64,000 bases of DNA from Diospyros lotus (Eukaryota; Streptophyta; Magnoliopsida; Ericales; Ebenaceae). A program made the position numbers and the translations under genes. Positions 1-11,405 of the stretch are shown here, in pieces. Location: assembly GCF_014633365.1 (NCBI RefSeq), contig NC_068352.1, positions 3,898,393-3,962,392 of the forward strand. Direction: 5' to 3'. A model generated the notes under the pieces. It worked only from the letters and a program-made list of their open reading frames with translations, made no database searches and had not been told where the DNA came from. Within the stretch, counting starts at the first letter, position 1. Each line of letters starts with the position of its first letter.

Positions 1-147
1 AGCTATGTGTATATGCATATATGTGTGCATGTGTATATGTATGTATGTGTTTGGGGGCGACGACGACGGCAAGGCTAGGCCGAGAGAGGGTAACGACGGA
101 GGGAGGGGCGACAATAGACGATGGGGTGACAAGGGGGCTGGCGATGG

Positions 148-395
148 CGTGGGTAGGTGGGTGGGTCTATAAGAGAGGGAGAGAGAGAGAGAGAGAGGCA
201 GTAAGTGTTGGCCGGGAATAAGAACAAAGAGGAAGTGGGTGGGTGGGTCTGTGAGAGAGAGAATGAGAGAGGGAGAAAGAGATGCAATGAGTGTTGGGAG
301 GGAAGAAGAATAGAAAGAAAATGGGTGGGTCTATGAGAAAGAGAATGAGAGAGAGAGAGAGAGAGTGAAAGGCAATGAGTGTTGGGCGAGAACTT
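148..395. repeat. GA-rich minisatellite, about three ~80 bp units
   Basis: Three imperfect units each begin with GGTGGGTGGGTCT or GGTGGGTCT, continue with (GA)n, and contain GTGTTGG. The open frames across it on both strands are low-complexity and are not genes. Confidence 0.8.
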
Positions 396-1189
396 AAATG
401 TATCTCATTCATTGATAGATATTCAAAATTAACCTCAACCATTGATATAAAATGTGTCTTTGATACATTTCAGACATTTCAAAAATCCTTTTACCTTACG
501 GATATTATATTTTAAAATATGATTTGTCAAAAAGAATAATTGATTAGGTGAGAAGAAATATTCCCTTTTCTTTTCTTCGTGTAATTGACAAGTGACACTA
601 TATTTACTATCAAAACTTACAAAAACGTGGTAATTATTTTTTTATAAGGAAAATATTGCTATATGAGTAACATTTTGATCTTTTTCTATATTCTATATAT
701 TTATTGTTCTCTAAATACAACAATAGAATTTAGATGCCGAAGAATTCTCTTCAAGCCGTTAGAACTCTACAAGAAAAAAAAAAATGATTAGAGAATGTGA
801 GGAATTCTCTACATAAACAGTTTGATACTTAAGTCAGATTTTCATATTCAAAAAAGTTAATAGAGTTTTGTTTTAGTAGAAATGACTTACATTTGTGGAA
901 TGTGGAATAAAGATTCACATAGTTAGAGGAGTTGGGGGATTGTTGATAACCGTATCCTAATATTCTGAAATAGACTGAATTTGAATTTCTATATATGTCT
1001 TATCTTTTGTGTAATTCTTGAAAGAATTTTTAAAGATGTCTTTTTGTGCTTTTGGTTTTGAAAATACCCTACTAAACTCCTTTCACATGAGTCTTTCGAG
1101 ACTCTCCTAAGGACCTCTCAGTCGAGAATGTCTCCTAGAGCCTTTTCACGTGATATTTTATTCTTATACTTTATCTTTTAACGTTTAGA
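396..1189. other. Non-coding stretch; start of the repeated HMA upstream region
   Basis: No coding region is seen. From about 505 the sequence has a diverged relative at 59325-60388. Around 1085-1150 it holds gagtct/gagact-rich text that resembles, on the opposite strand, repeats at 22.6 and 29.0 kb. Confidence 0.6.
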
Positions 1190-2840
1190 CTTGTTCTTCG
1201 TGGGCTTTATTATTGGGTCAATATATATTCACTAGGCGAATCATTTTGCCTAAGTCTTTTTCCCTTAGGGTCTCCTTTTGGGTTTTTTTCAGGACTTCCT
1301 TCTAAGTCTTCCAACTTTATTTGACCAGATCTTGATCCAGATACACATCAATATTTATTGTCAAAAATATTTCTACCTCTCTGTACAATAATTGTCAAGA
1401 AGTACTGTTGCTTCTCCTATAATTAGTAATAGATCATATATTTAATATAACAATAGTAATGAAAAACAAAATTAAAAAATTGATAATACATAACAAGAAA
1501 GGTATAAAAAGAATAATTCAAAATAAACTGATGAGAGTTGATAGCCAAACTGTTGACTTATATAAAGTGCTATCATACATTATTCAATTCTTAGAAACAA
1601 AATTTGATATCTAACATAAGAATTAAAAGATCATATGTTTAAATGAATGATCATCTTATAGAATCTTCTGGGTAGTATCTACAATCACGTGACTATGTCA
1701 ACTAAACAATATTCAATGTCATAAAACATTTACTAAGTAGAGTAATTAAGCCTAAGGGGGGTTATGGGTTGTTCATGAACAGGAACATGAATGAATTCCT
1801 CAAATTAAGGTAGAGGAAGACCATGCACGAAGCAAAATTAGCAAATGCTTACAAGGTTTTGTGATCATGTGATCGTCAAAACGTTCCCATTCAAGTCAGA
1901 GCTTAAACAAACAGAACATTGGATTGACCTTCTATATAAGATTTTAATATCTTTCGAAGACTTGCAACCTTGTTTTATTGTCAAGTCTTTCCATGTGACA
2001 CTTTTGAGTTTGTCATTTGTGAGCTTCATGATTGGGTTAATATATATTCACTGAACAGATCCTTTTGCCTTAAGTCTTTTTTCTTTAGAGCCTCTTTCTG
2101 GGTTTTTTTCAGGATTACCTTCCAAGTCTCCCACTAAATTTATTTGACTGGAACTTGATTCACATATATACACATCAATATTTATTGTCAAAAATATCTC
2201 TACCTCGGTACAATAATTAATTGTCAACAACTGTTGCTTCTCCTATAATTAGTAACAGATCATATATTTAATAAAATAATAGTAATGAAAAAAAAAATTA
2301 AAAAAATGATAATGCATAACAAGAACGGTATAAAAAGAATAATTTAAAATAAACTCATGAGAGTTGATAGCCAAACTGTTGACTAATATAAAGTGCTATC
2401 ATACATTAATTAATTCTTAGAAACAAAATTTGATATCTAAAATAAGAACTAAAAGATCATGGCAAAATGGTGATTTTAAATGAATGATCATCTTAGAATC
2501 TTCTGGGTAGTATCTACTACAATCACGTAATTATGTGAACTAAACAACACTCAATGTTATAAACTAACCATATCACTAAAATCATCATTGATTTTAATAT
2601 CTTTGGAAGAACATGAACATGAACATGAACACGAACACGAACATGAATGAATTCCTGAAATTAGGGAAGAGGAAGACCATGCACGAAGCATATTCGCAAA
2701 TGGTTACAATTAATACGAGGTTTTGTGATCATGTGAGTGATCGTCAAAACGTTCCCAGTCAAGTCAGAGCTTAAACAAACAGAACATTGGATTGACTTTC
2801 TATATAAGATTTTAATATCCTTCAAAGACTTGCAACGTTA
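1190..2840. repeat. Diverged tandem duplication (~0.8 kb units) upstream of the HMA-like gene
   Basis: Unit A (about 1190-1985) and unit B (about 2010-2840) share long blocks in the same order: the TCAATATATATTCACT block, the AATATTTATTGTCAAAAATAT block, the GAGAGTTGATAGCCAAACTG block, the ATCTTCTGGGTAGTATCTAC block and the CATGCACGAAGCA block. Unit B leads directly into the HMA-like promoter. Edges are approximate. Confidence 0.85.
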
Positions 2841-2935
2841 ATGTTTATTGCCAAAGTCAACCAAAGTCAAATGATCATGAACTGGCATACCCATTAAATG
2901 AATCTTTAATCCCCACCCCCTCGCGGGCCCTAACT

Positions 2936-2943
2936 TATAAATG
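2936..2943 (+). promoter_or_regulatory. TATA box of the HMA-like gene (left copy)
   Basis: TATAAATG lies 86 bases before the ATG at 3022. Transcription would start near 2968, so the in-frame ATG at 2941 should lie outside the mRNA. Confidence 0.6.
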
Positions 2944-3021
2944 GAGCCTACTTCTCCTCCTCCTACTTTCATTGTCACATATCAATCACTTCACAGATCA
3001 TATATACTTTGTTACTTTACA

Positions 3022-3669
3022 ATGATCAGAGCCGGCCAAGACAAGAAGGTATTGTGTCTCTCGTTCATTCTAATATTAGGTATGCTTGAGGGTTTGACTC
3101 GAATTTGTGGGACGAGGCCCAATTGATCATACAAAATTTGGTTTGATTCTACTTTACTGTTGGGTCAGTTCTAGATCTAGATTTACCTTTGGCTTAATTC
3201 CGTATAACATTCGAACCCACAAACAACCCTAAGGAGAGAAGGATGCATTGCTTCTCCTCCTATTTGAAGTCAAAATACTCAATTTTTTTTTGTTAATATC
3301 ACTTCATTATATACAATTTCTAACATGTATGGGGTTTGATGGAGCAGCAAAGGATTGTTATCAAGTTAACGATGAAGTCCCCAAAGGATCGGTCAAAGGC
3401 CATGATGATTGCAACAAAAGCGGCTGGTAATTGATCAAGATCATATTAAGATTAAGACCCTGGTGAAATGGTGTTTGCTTAATTAGTAGTCTTGCGTTGC
3501 TATAGTTTCAGGTAATGTGTCGGTCAAATTTGAAGGGGAAGAGAAGGATAAACTGGTGGTGATTGGGAATCGAGTTGACCACACCGCCCTAATGAAATTG
3601 CTCAGGAAAAAAGTCGACCGCCACGCATCCTTGGAAGAAGTGAAAGAAGTGGAAGACATCCCTGCTTAA
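3022..3669 (+). CDS. Small HMA-domain (heavy-metal-associated-like) protein, 3 exons, left copy
   Basis: Exons are 3022-3048, 3348-3426 and 3512-3669, with GT..AG introns and an 87-residue product. The protein is almost entirely one HMA fold of the kind in small HIPP proteins and integrated HMA domains. The first strand is RIVIKLTM (residues 11-18), followed by a helix around KDRSKAMMIA, a second strand KLVVIG (49-54) and the LLRKKV motif (65-70). The metal-binding MxCxxC is replaced by M18-K-S20-P-K-D23, so both cysteines are missing and copper or zinc binding by the usual site is unlikely. It has no C-terminal CaaX box; it ends EDIPA. The start was chosen because it lies just after the expected transcription start and gives a 9-codon first exon spliced in phase. 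Family is inferred from pattern, not from a search. Confidence 0.8.
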
Positions 3670-4084
3670 TTAGGAATGAACATTAGCTTTCTACTTGTGA
3701 TCGAATAAGTATGTAGGTTCCATTGTTCGAATTTGGCTTGTTAACTATCTTTGGGATATGTCTCTTTCAATCACAGAAAAAAAAAAAAAAAAAATCTTAT
3801 CGTTACTAGAAAAATTCATCATACCGAAACTTATAGATGAAATGATGATAAATTAAGAATATCATATATTTGGTGTTGAGAAAATAAATTATTTATGATA
3901 CATATGCGTTAGATATTATCTTCATCAATTTGCAAGAGTCTCACATTCAATTACCACCCGAAGAATAACCATCATTTGCTTGTATTTCAAGAATTGATTG
4001 CTCTTAAATGTCCCTAAACTTGGACCTTATAATATAAAAAACAGTTTATCTCTTATTAATGTAAAACATGACCCTATGCTCATT
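3670..4084. other. 3' flank of the HMA-like gene
   Basis: AT-rich. It includes an A homopolymer near 3777-3794 that differs in length between the two copies. No gene is seen; the short frame at 3998-4189 runs into the copia LTR. Confidence 0.6.
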
Positions 4085-4089
4085 AGAGA

Positions 4090-4848
4090 TGTTAGGATTT
4101 ATGATTCAAAATGTATTTTTCATGTAATTGATATGTGTTGTTTGTATGCATTTTGTTATATATTTGGCTTTCATCTTATGTTCATTTAGCTAACATTTAA
4201 ATGTATATATGATTGATCTGCTTATTATTTTTGTGGGCCAAATAGCCATTGGTCCGAGATCAGTTTTATGAGCCTAGCCCATTTCTCATGTGGTCCATGC
4301 GTTTTGCCTAAGCCCAGCTGGTTGCCTACTACTATATAAGGGCAGTTTCATGCCCTAATTGTACCAAATCTGCTATTGCTCTATTTTGAAACCCTATGTT
4401 TGGCGCACTCAAAGTGAGACTCTTTCTCACTTGTAAATCCTTCTCTCGTTTGATTGGCTTCGGTTTGTTGGTAAGATCACACGGTAAGGTTGTATTGCTT
4501 TAATTTTTTTTGTTGAATCGCCTGAGGCATGAGAGATTTGGTGTAATTGATAGATCAGATTCTTGACACGATCTTGAGATCGGTAAAACATATTCTATAC
4601 TTGTTCTTGTATTTTGTTTCTGATTTCAGTTGATGTATTTGCAATACATTTTTGTTCTTGTTGTGATCTTGTAATCCAGTTGTAACTGAAAGTTATTAGT
4701 GGATTAACTAGAGGCGGAGCCTCTATTGTGAGTAGGATCTATTGATCCGAACACGTAAAAGCTTTGTGTTCTTATGTTCTTTTCTTTTCTCGATTTATGC
4801 TTGTTCTTGGTTGGGTTGGTCGATTCAAATAGGGTTAATACATTAACA
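4090..4848 (+). repeat. 5' LTR of the copia TR-GAG element
   Basis: 759 bp, starting TGTTAGGATT and ending ATTAACA. A TATA-like ACTATATAAGGG at about 4331-4342 is the likely element promoter. Confidence 0.95.
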
Positions 4849-4850
4849 AG

Positions 4851-4862
4851 TGGTATCAGAGC
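4851..4862 (+). promoter_or_regulatory. Primer-binding site, initiator-tRNA-Met type
   Basis: TGGTATCAGAGC starts two bases after the 5' LTR, the usual plant copia arrangement. Confidence 0.9.
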
Positions 4863-5352
4863 CCTAGGGATTCAAGATCCAGGCCGAACCATTTCTGATC
4901 CAAAGGTAAACACGAAGATCTTTTTCAGATCTTCGATTGGGTAAGGAATTTCGCGTTTGCCCTAATTTTGCGATCTGTTTTGTTTTGCCCTAATTTCATA
5001 ATCATTATTTTTTTCAGTAATTGTGTATGTGTGATTTCTGATTTGCTTAAATTTCTTGTCTCGAGTTATTTAAAGCATGCTCAAATCTGCTTGACTCTTG
5101 TATCTTTTCTTTCTCTAACTCTTTTTGAAGTTCTTGATTCCGTTTATCATCTAATAAGTCTGTCGTTCCGTTTTGGCCTAATATTGTATTGATTTCTTGA
5201 TTTTGTTTTTTAAATCCAAAATTGTTGTTTCTTTAAAATCAGTGTTTGAATTCTGATTTGTCCTAAAAGGATTTAGAAAGTGTATGTTTGGACTACTTAT
5301 CTTGTTCGATTCTTGATTAACCTGTTTTTTAGCTTGCTTATATTTTTTCTAT

Positions 5353-6174
5353 ATGGCTCCATCTAAATTGGAAGTAGATAAGTTTGATGGCCATGGTGAT
5401 TTTAGCATGTGGCAGAAAAAAATGAAAGCAGTGTTTGTCCAACATCGGTGTGCGAAGGCTCTGTTGGAAATAAAGGAGGAGAAGGATAAACAACTCTCCA
5501 TGACTGCCCAAGAAAGGCAGGACATGGATGAGATGGCTTTTTCCTTGATCATCCTCAGCCTAGCAGATAATGTCCTGCCCAAGGTAAATGAAGAAGAATC
5601 AACTGCAAAGGTATGGTCTAAATTGGAGTCCTTGTATATGGCTAAGTCTCTAACTAATAAAATATTTTTGAAAGAACAGTTGTTTGGATTTAAAATGAAC
5701 CCTGCAAAAACCCTAGAGAAAAATATAGATGAATTTAAAGTGATTACAATTGAATTGGCCAATGCTGATGAAAAAATTTCTGATGAGAATCAAGTTATTA
5801 TTTTGTTAAACTCTTTGCCAGAAGCTTGTAAAGATCTTAAAACAGCAATTAAATATGGTAGATCTTCTCTGACCTTAGAAGATGTGTTGTCAGCTCTTAG
5901 ATCTAGGGATCTTGAAGTTAAGAGGGATAATAGGTCAAGTCCTGTAGAGGGACTGCAAGTTAGTGGTCATGCGAATAGAAATGCCACTAGGGATAAACCT
6001 ATGACTGAAGGGTCAAGAAAAGGATACTCAACAACCAAGACTTGTTGGTACTGTAAGAAAGAATGTCACTTAAGGAAAGAGTGTTTCAAAAGAAAGAAAG
6101 ATCTTGAGAAAAATAAAGCTAGAGAAGAATCAGCCAACCTGATTGATGGTTATGAAAGTATAGAAGCTCTGTAG
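5353..6174 (+). CDS. gag: Copia GAG polyprotein, intact (left copy)
   Basis: 273 residues, uninterrupted. The N-terminus has the copia gag signature KFDGHGDFSMWQKKM (residues 9-23), and the middle is the helical UBN2-type capsid region including VWSKLESLYM. Near residues 234-247 there is one zinc knuckle, CWYCKKECHLRKEC. This fits CX2CX4HX4C, except that the glycine usually before the histidine is cysteine. The product would form the nucleoprotein particle and bind element RNA. No pol frame follows; only non-coding sequence reaches the 3' LTR. Confidence 0.95.
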   Translation: MAPSKLEVDKFDGHGDFSMWQKKMKAVFVQHRCAKALLEIKEEKDKQLSMTAQERQDMDEMAFSLIILSLADNVLPKVNEEESTAKVWSKLESLYMAKSLTNKIFLKEQLFGFKMNPAKTLEKNIDEFKVITIELANADEKISDENQVIILLNSLPEACKDLKTAIKYGRSSLTLEDVLSALRSRDLEVKRDNRSSPVEGLQVSGHANRNATRDKPMTEGSRKGYSTTKTCWYCKKECHLRKECFKRKKDLEKNKAREESANLIDGYESIEAL

Positions 6175-6779
6175 GCTTGATGTCTAGACATTAAAAGGCT
6201 AGGGCACATTGGTCATAAGAGAGCTGTTAGAGTTAAGCATGTTAGGCATAAATGGATTTGTTTAGGTTTGTAACCTAGAGGGCTGTATAAATCATGTTTT
6301 ATTGTATGGGGTAGAGTTTCCCACAGATGCTTGTGTCTTTGATTCCCATGGGTTGTAAGTTGCTTTCTCTATCCTTTATTGGAAGTTGTTCTGAGTTTCT
6401 GGTTTCTATCTAGGAACTGTTTCTAGATGTTGATGTGTGCCTGGTCTTGTAGTAATTGATGGCCTTGTAGAATTAGACTTACCTGAACAAACTGATAATG
6501 TACAATTTGAGGTGAAAATTTGTTAAGTCTTAAGGTGGAACCTTAAAAAAATTTTGTGTCTAATGGAAGGCTGAGTGTTAGCCCTGATGTCTTGTTTATA
6601 GAAGTCTTGATAGAGGTTTCTGTTGTTTTAAATGAGGCATGTATTAGTCGAGTCAATCTCGGGGTTTAAGTTTGAGCAAGCTGTGTCGTTGCTCAATGTG
6701 CTCCTATTGTAGCTGGGAGAGTTGTAGAGGTCTCTGGTCAAATCCACTATTAAATCTATTCTTGAATCAAGGTGGAATT

Positions 6780-7537
6780 TGTTAGGATTTATGATTCAAA
6801 ATGTATTTTTCATATAATTGATATGTGTTGTTTGTATGCATTTTGTTATATATTTGGGTTTCATCTTATGTTCATTTAGCTAACATTTAAATGTATATAT
6901 ATTTGATCTGCTTATTATTTTGTGGGCCAAATAGCCATTGGGCCGAGATCAGTTTTATGAGCCTAGCCCATTTCTCATGTGGCCCATGTGTTTTGCCTAA
7001 GCCTAGCTGGTTGCCTACTACTATATAAGGGCAGTTTCATGCCCTAATTGTACCAGATCTGCTATTGCTCTCTTTTAAAACCCTATGTTCGACGCACTCA
7101 AAGTGAGACTTTCTCTCACTTGTAAATCCTTCTCTCGTTCGATTGGCTTCGGTTTGTTGGTAAGATCACACGGTAAGGTTGTATTGTTTTAATCTCTGTT
7201 GTTAAATCGCCTGAGGCGTGAGAGATTTGGTATAATTGATAGATCAGATTCTTGACACGATCTTGAGATCGGTAGAATATATTCTATACTTGTTCTTGTA
7301 TTTTGTTTCTAATTTCAGTTGATGTATTTGCAATACATTTTTGTTCTTGTTGTGATCTTGTAATCCGATTATAACTTAAAGCTATTAGTGGATTAACTAG
7401 AGGCGGAGCCTCTACCGTGAGTAGGATCTATTGATCCGAACACGTAAAAGCTTTGTATTCTTGTGTTCTTTTCTTTTCTCAATTTATGCTTGTTCTTGGT
7501 TGGTTTGGTCGATTCAAATAAGGTTAATACATTAACA
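6780..7537 (+). repeat. 3' LTR of the copia TR-GAG element
   Basis: 758 bp, nearly identical to the 5' LTR, ending TTAACA before the AGAGA target duplication. Confidence 0.95.
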
Positions 7538-7542
7538 AGAGA

Positions 7543-8694
7543 TAAAAAGTAAATGAGCCCACCATGAGCTGTAACAACAAATTAACATCTTAAGAATCCT
7601 ATTTTTGGCTCAAGAAAAAATTAATTAAATTTACTAGTCAAATGGACGCTCCAAAATTGAGTTTTTTTTTTTTTCCATAGCAGCTATAGAGAAAAATATT
7701 GCCTTTTAACTCAACAAGAGTCGACACATTAACTATATATCCAATATTTAAGATAACTACTACGAGCAATCTGAATTAACATTATCAGCCTTTTTCCTTT
7801 AGACCGACTAAGAAACCAAAGAAGGCCTCACACAAAGATTTAAGAGCTCAACACCCAACTTAAAATTGGACTTCCTCCAAACTGCTTCTATATTTAGTAA
7901 TAGTCAACTTAGTTTGTTAAAATTGAGTTGGTTTAACCTAAACTTAAAATAAAAAAAATAGAGTTTGATTTGCTAATTCAAATGGTTGATTTGTAGCTTA
8001 ATTTGAAAATAGAATTTTGACACTTTATGTAATACATAAATAGTTAGCGCACGAGTTATTCATTATAAAGTAACACATTAATGTTTATGTGACAACATGT
8101 AGTAACTCGTAAGCTCAAATTACCCGATATCACACAACATATAACTTTTCATCATCTATCTTCTCTCCCTCTTTTACACCCCTTAGAATCAAAACCCATT
8201 TGCTCTATATCTTTTCCAATCTCACCTTCGTATTGACCAACTTTTTATCCATTAGGCCTCTCAGAGTTTATGCATTCAGTTGAGGTTTGCAAGTTCTAGA
8301 TCCATTTTTATTTCCAATTGAAGTCTATTGAATATCCTTCTCTTCGTTTTGAGTCAAATTTGGTTGGTTCTAATATGCTACTCTATGGGTGCTCTGTTGT
8401 CCTAGCAATGGGACCCAAGAATTACAACTCTTCGATCTGCAACAAGATGGTTGTGGGTGAAGATGGAAAGAGATAGACCTACTCGCTTAACTAAACATAT
8501 GCTTGGCCCTGTATTTCTACTTTGTGGTTCTTGCTCCCTTTTGACCTTGCTCTATATTCTCGTGGATTCTCGTGGCCCCTATATCCCAACTAGACTTGAG
8601 TATGTCCTGCCTCAAGTTTCAGCTATTGGTATTCCTATGGTGCATCTTCTGGAAGATGTTATTGAGGAAGGGTCAGAACATTAGAGGAATACTC
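7543..8694. other. Intergenic stretch with one short unrecognised frame (left copy)
   Basis: A 77-residue frame at 8451-8684 contains a hydrophobic stretch around LLCGSCSLLTLLYIL. It is conserved unchanged in the right copy, which is expected between alleles and is not evidence of selection. No family is recognised. The rest is AT-rich with no other gene seen. Confidence 0.4.
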
Positions 8695-8792
8695 TATGAT
8701 GCAGACATTAATCAAAATCTGATCCAAGGGAGAGCTGACGACGCTGGAATAGTAGTGCCATAATAGTATTTTAATACTTCAGTAGAATTCTA
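8695..8792 (+). mobile_element. Left fragment of a gypsy LTR plus end of its pol, interrupted by a solo LTR
   Basis: GATGCAGACATT and the block up to TAGTATTTTAATACTTC match 54575-54655, the pol end and 3' LTR of the gypsy element at 53-55 kb. It is cut at TTCTA (8788-8792) by the next element. Confidence 0.7.
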
Positions 8793-8894
8793 TGTAATGA
8801 CCTGAATTTATTTCTTTTTTAACTTGCTATTCGTGCTTCGACAATCAAACGTGTTGCTCTTGTGTTAGAGGATTTAGTTATGTTTTATAGCATT

Positions 8895-9409
8895 CTAATT
8901 CTTCTATTATTATTAGTATTGGTAATATTAATACTGTTATTAATAGTATCAATATTATTATTATGATTATCATTGTTATTCTTACTATTAATATTTTATT
9001 ATTATTGTTAATATCATTATTAGTATTCATATTATTATTATTACTGTTCATATTAATAGTGTTATTATCATTATCATTACTATTATTATTCTTATTATTA
9101 TGCTTACTGTTATACTCTTATTTTTATTATTATTTATTATGGTTGTCATTAGTATGATTACACATACTATTATTGTTATTATTATTATTATTTTATTATT
9201 ATTATTATTAATATAGCTATGATTATGATTTCTATTATTATTGCTCTGATAACTATTATGTTTATTATGTCTTTTGGTAATAGAAATATTCTTATGTTTA
9301 ATATTACAATATTATTATTATATTTAATATTATTATTATTAAAATTGTTATTGCTATGAATAATATTATTATTATCCATTTCTTATTTTGATTTTTATAA
9401 ATCCATATC

Positions 9410-9442
<33 letters not shown>

Positions 9443-9450
9443 TATATGAT
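8895..9450. repeat. (ATT)n/(TTA)n microsatellite tract, left copy
   Basis: About 550 bases of degenerate ATT/ATC/ATA triplets with a pure run near 9408-9440. Ile/Leu/Asn-only frames here are artefacts. Run lengths differ from the right copy. Confidence 0.95.
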
Positions 9451-10204
9451 GATAACAAGGATTTAAACCAAATTAGCTTCCCTGTTCGTGCTGGTGCCAA
9501 AGGGTGATTGAAGTGGGTGTGCTTTCATTCGTGTACACTTCCAAACGTGGCCGGACGAATTCCCAGGCCGCTACATCGGGTTAACGGGGAGACAGCAGTA
9601 GTGGAGTGCCCACTTGCTACTGCCCCTTATATATAAATTCAGCTTTAGGGTGAGAGATAGAGAGAGAGGGACGCTCGAGCGGCAGCAAGCGAACAAGAAG
9701 AAGAAACAACGACGTTACAGGGGATGAATAGGGGAGAGCTTCGATCGCAGCCTGCCTCCTCTCTCTTCTTGTTACACGTTTTATATAGCAGCGGGTTATA
9801 TATATCTTCGTGTAGCAGTGGGTTTCGGTGGTTAAATACGTATGTATATACGGTCCCTGTGGCCTTCGTGCAAGTGATTGTGAGGTGTGCTAAGGTGTTT
9901 GGTAGTTGGGAATGGGAGTTCCGATAGGTTCTCGGGTGGCTGCCATGGCTGGGGAGTGCAAGGGTATATATATATATGTACCGGTAGGCAGCAACGTGAC
10001 CGTGGGTGAGGGACTGCTGTGTGCGTGTGAGTTTGGATAGTGAGTTGTGAAAAATGGCCTTTGGCCGTGAGTCCACAGGGTGTGTGTGCTGGTGTGATAC
10101 ACGAAGTAATGACTTATATATATATATATATAGATGTATACTTATTCGGTGCAGTGGACGGGTTGCACGCAGTGTATGGATTAATTTGGTTGTGTGTGTC
10201 ACCG
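9451..10204 (+). other. Body of the solo LTR (left copy)
   Basis: Contains CTTATATATAAATTCAG near 9626, a plausible LTR promoter TATA region, then G-rich text with several (TA)n runs. Long frames on both strands here are not genes. Confidence 0.5.
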
Positions 10205-10464
10205 TGTGTAGGTATATATATGTGCTAAGTTGCACGGAAACGCGTTTGGGATGCCGTTTCGGCGTTTCCGAACCGTTTCCCGTTTTGGAAATGGCGAAAG
10301 CGGCCCGAAACCATTTTCGGGCCGTTTCACAATTTGCTAAAATTAAACAGAAACGCGTTTCAGAGTTCCAGCAACAGCGGCCACGCCCCACACATCCACA
10401 AGGCCGGCCGAACCCCCTCATTTTCCCTCTCTTTTCTTTCTTCTTCTTCTTCTTCTTCTTTCTG

Positions 10465-10796
10465 GGGTTGGAGCCGCGGTTCTGCCAGCGACCGAGGAAA
10501 CAGGACAGGAAGTCGGAACTCGGAAGTGACGCCATTGGGCTTGGATATGACGGTGGAGAGGCCGTCATCGGTGAGGAGCAGGTTCGTCGGGCCGCCGACA
10601 CGGAGTCACGGACGGGGTCGTTGTCAACGGAATCGTTGGCGAAGGTCCAGCACTCCGACTTCTCGTCGATGGAGTGCGATTCCAGCACCAGACCGCACTC
10701 CGAGCACACCGTATCCCCGGCCGAGTGGTCGAACACCACCTCCGGTCGCCGGTCCTCTGTTGCTCTCTTGCAGTCCGAGCAGTATGCGTCGCCCAT
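10465..10796 (-). pseudogene. Captured fragment of a TFIIB gene (left copy)
   Basis: On the minus strand from 10796 the translation begins [10 protein letters not shown] and continues with [20 protein letters not shown], the N-terminal zinc ribbon of plant transcription factor IIB. Further on come SIDE, DNDPVR and, after frame changes, [10 protein letters not shown]. Homology stops before a (TTC)n run. There are no downstream cyclin repeats, a five-residue insertion sits after ATE, and the reading frame is broken. See the right copy for context. Confidence 0.85.
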
Positions 10797-11405
10797 TGGA
10801 TTGCTAGCACCTACAATATGCGAATGCGATTGAATTTGGGGGAGACAGGAGACAGCCAATTGGGGCGTGTTTGGTTGGAGGTGTATGCGTTTTTTTTTTT
10901 TTTTTTGTGTTTTATGTCCTTTGTTTAATTTTTGTTTGGTATTTTATTTTTAATTTATTTCTATCAAAATTAAATTAATTTTATGGCACATTGCATATTA
11001 CTGAAAATAAATTTTTATATTTAAATTATTTTTTATAATTTACTATATTAAAAATCATATTTATAAAATTTTTCTTATATTTTTTAAATTTATAGTTTAT
11101 CCCGTGTTTTCGTTTTGGGAAATTCTATTGGCAGCCCGATGATTTACTCTTCACAGCCCAGTCAGCTATTGCCCCCAATTACCCCTCATTAAAAAATCCT
11201 TATTACCCTTACATAACAATTTATTTCTCCCAACTACTTTTTCTTTTTATTTACTCTTCGCACAGCCGATCACATTCACTGAAAATTTGTGTGCGATCAC
11301 TTTCACTGAAGATTTCTTTAGAGCGATTATCAATCTTCAGAGCGATTATCTTCTTGTTTTGATTTGTTTTTGTTAGTTTTAATTCTGTTATTCAACTTTT
11401 CTATA

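Larger units (their letters stand above)
4090..7537 (+). mobile_element. Complete non-autonomous Ty1/copia element (gag only), left copy
   Basis: The 5' LTR is 4090-4848 and the 3' LTR is 6780-7537, both TG...CA. They are flanked by a perfect 5-bp target duplication AGAGA (4085-4089 and 7538-7542). A primer-binding site TGGTATCAGAGC lies at 4851-4862 and a polypurine-like tract CAAGGTGGAATT at 6768-6779. The interior carries one intact gag frame and no protease, integrase, reverse transcriptase or RNase H. A short remnant around 6190-6230 reads like the RLGHIG motif of the gag-pre-integrase region, suggesting derivation by internal deletion of pol. This is the TR-GAG type, which must borrow enzymes in trans. 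The LTRs are very similar, so the insertion is fairly young. Confidence 0.95.

Noticed and set aside
3248..3430. 60-codon frame over HMA exon 2
   Set aside because: It is another phase of the exon. The spliced phase gives the HMA pattern and joins in frame on both sides.
8963..9157. Leu/Ile-rich frames resembling membrane peptides
   Set aside because: They are translations of an (ATT)n/(TTA)n microsatellite.
9645..10859. 404-codon minus-strand frame covering the TFIIB fragment and the LTR
   Set aside because: It joins a real but broken TFIIB fragment to transposon ends, a (TTC)n run and LTR sequence. In the right copy the same frame is split by an indel in that run, so it is not a conserved gene.
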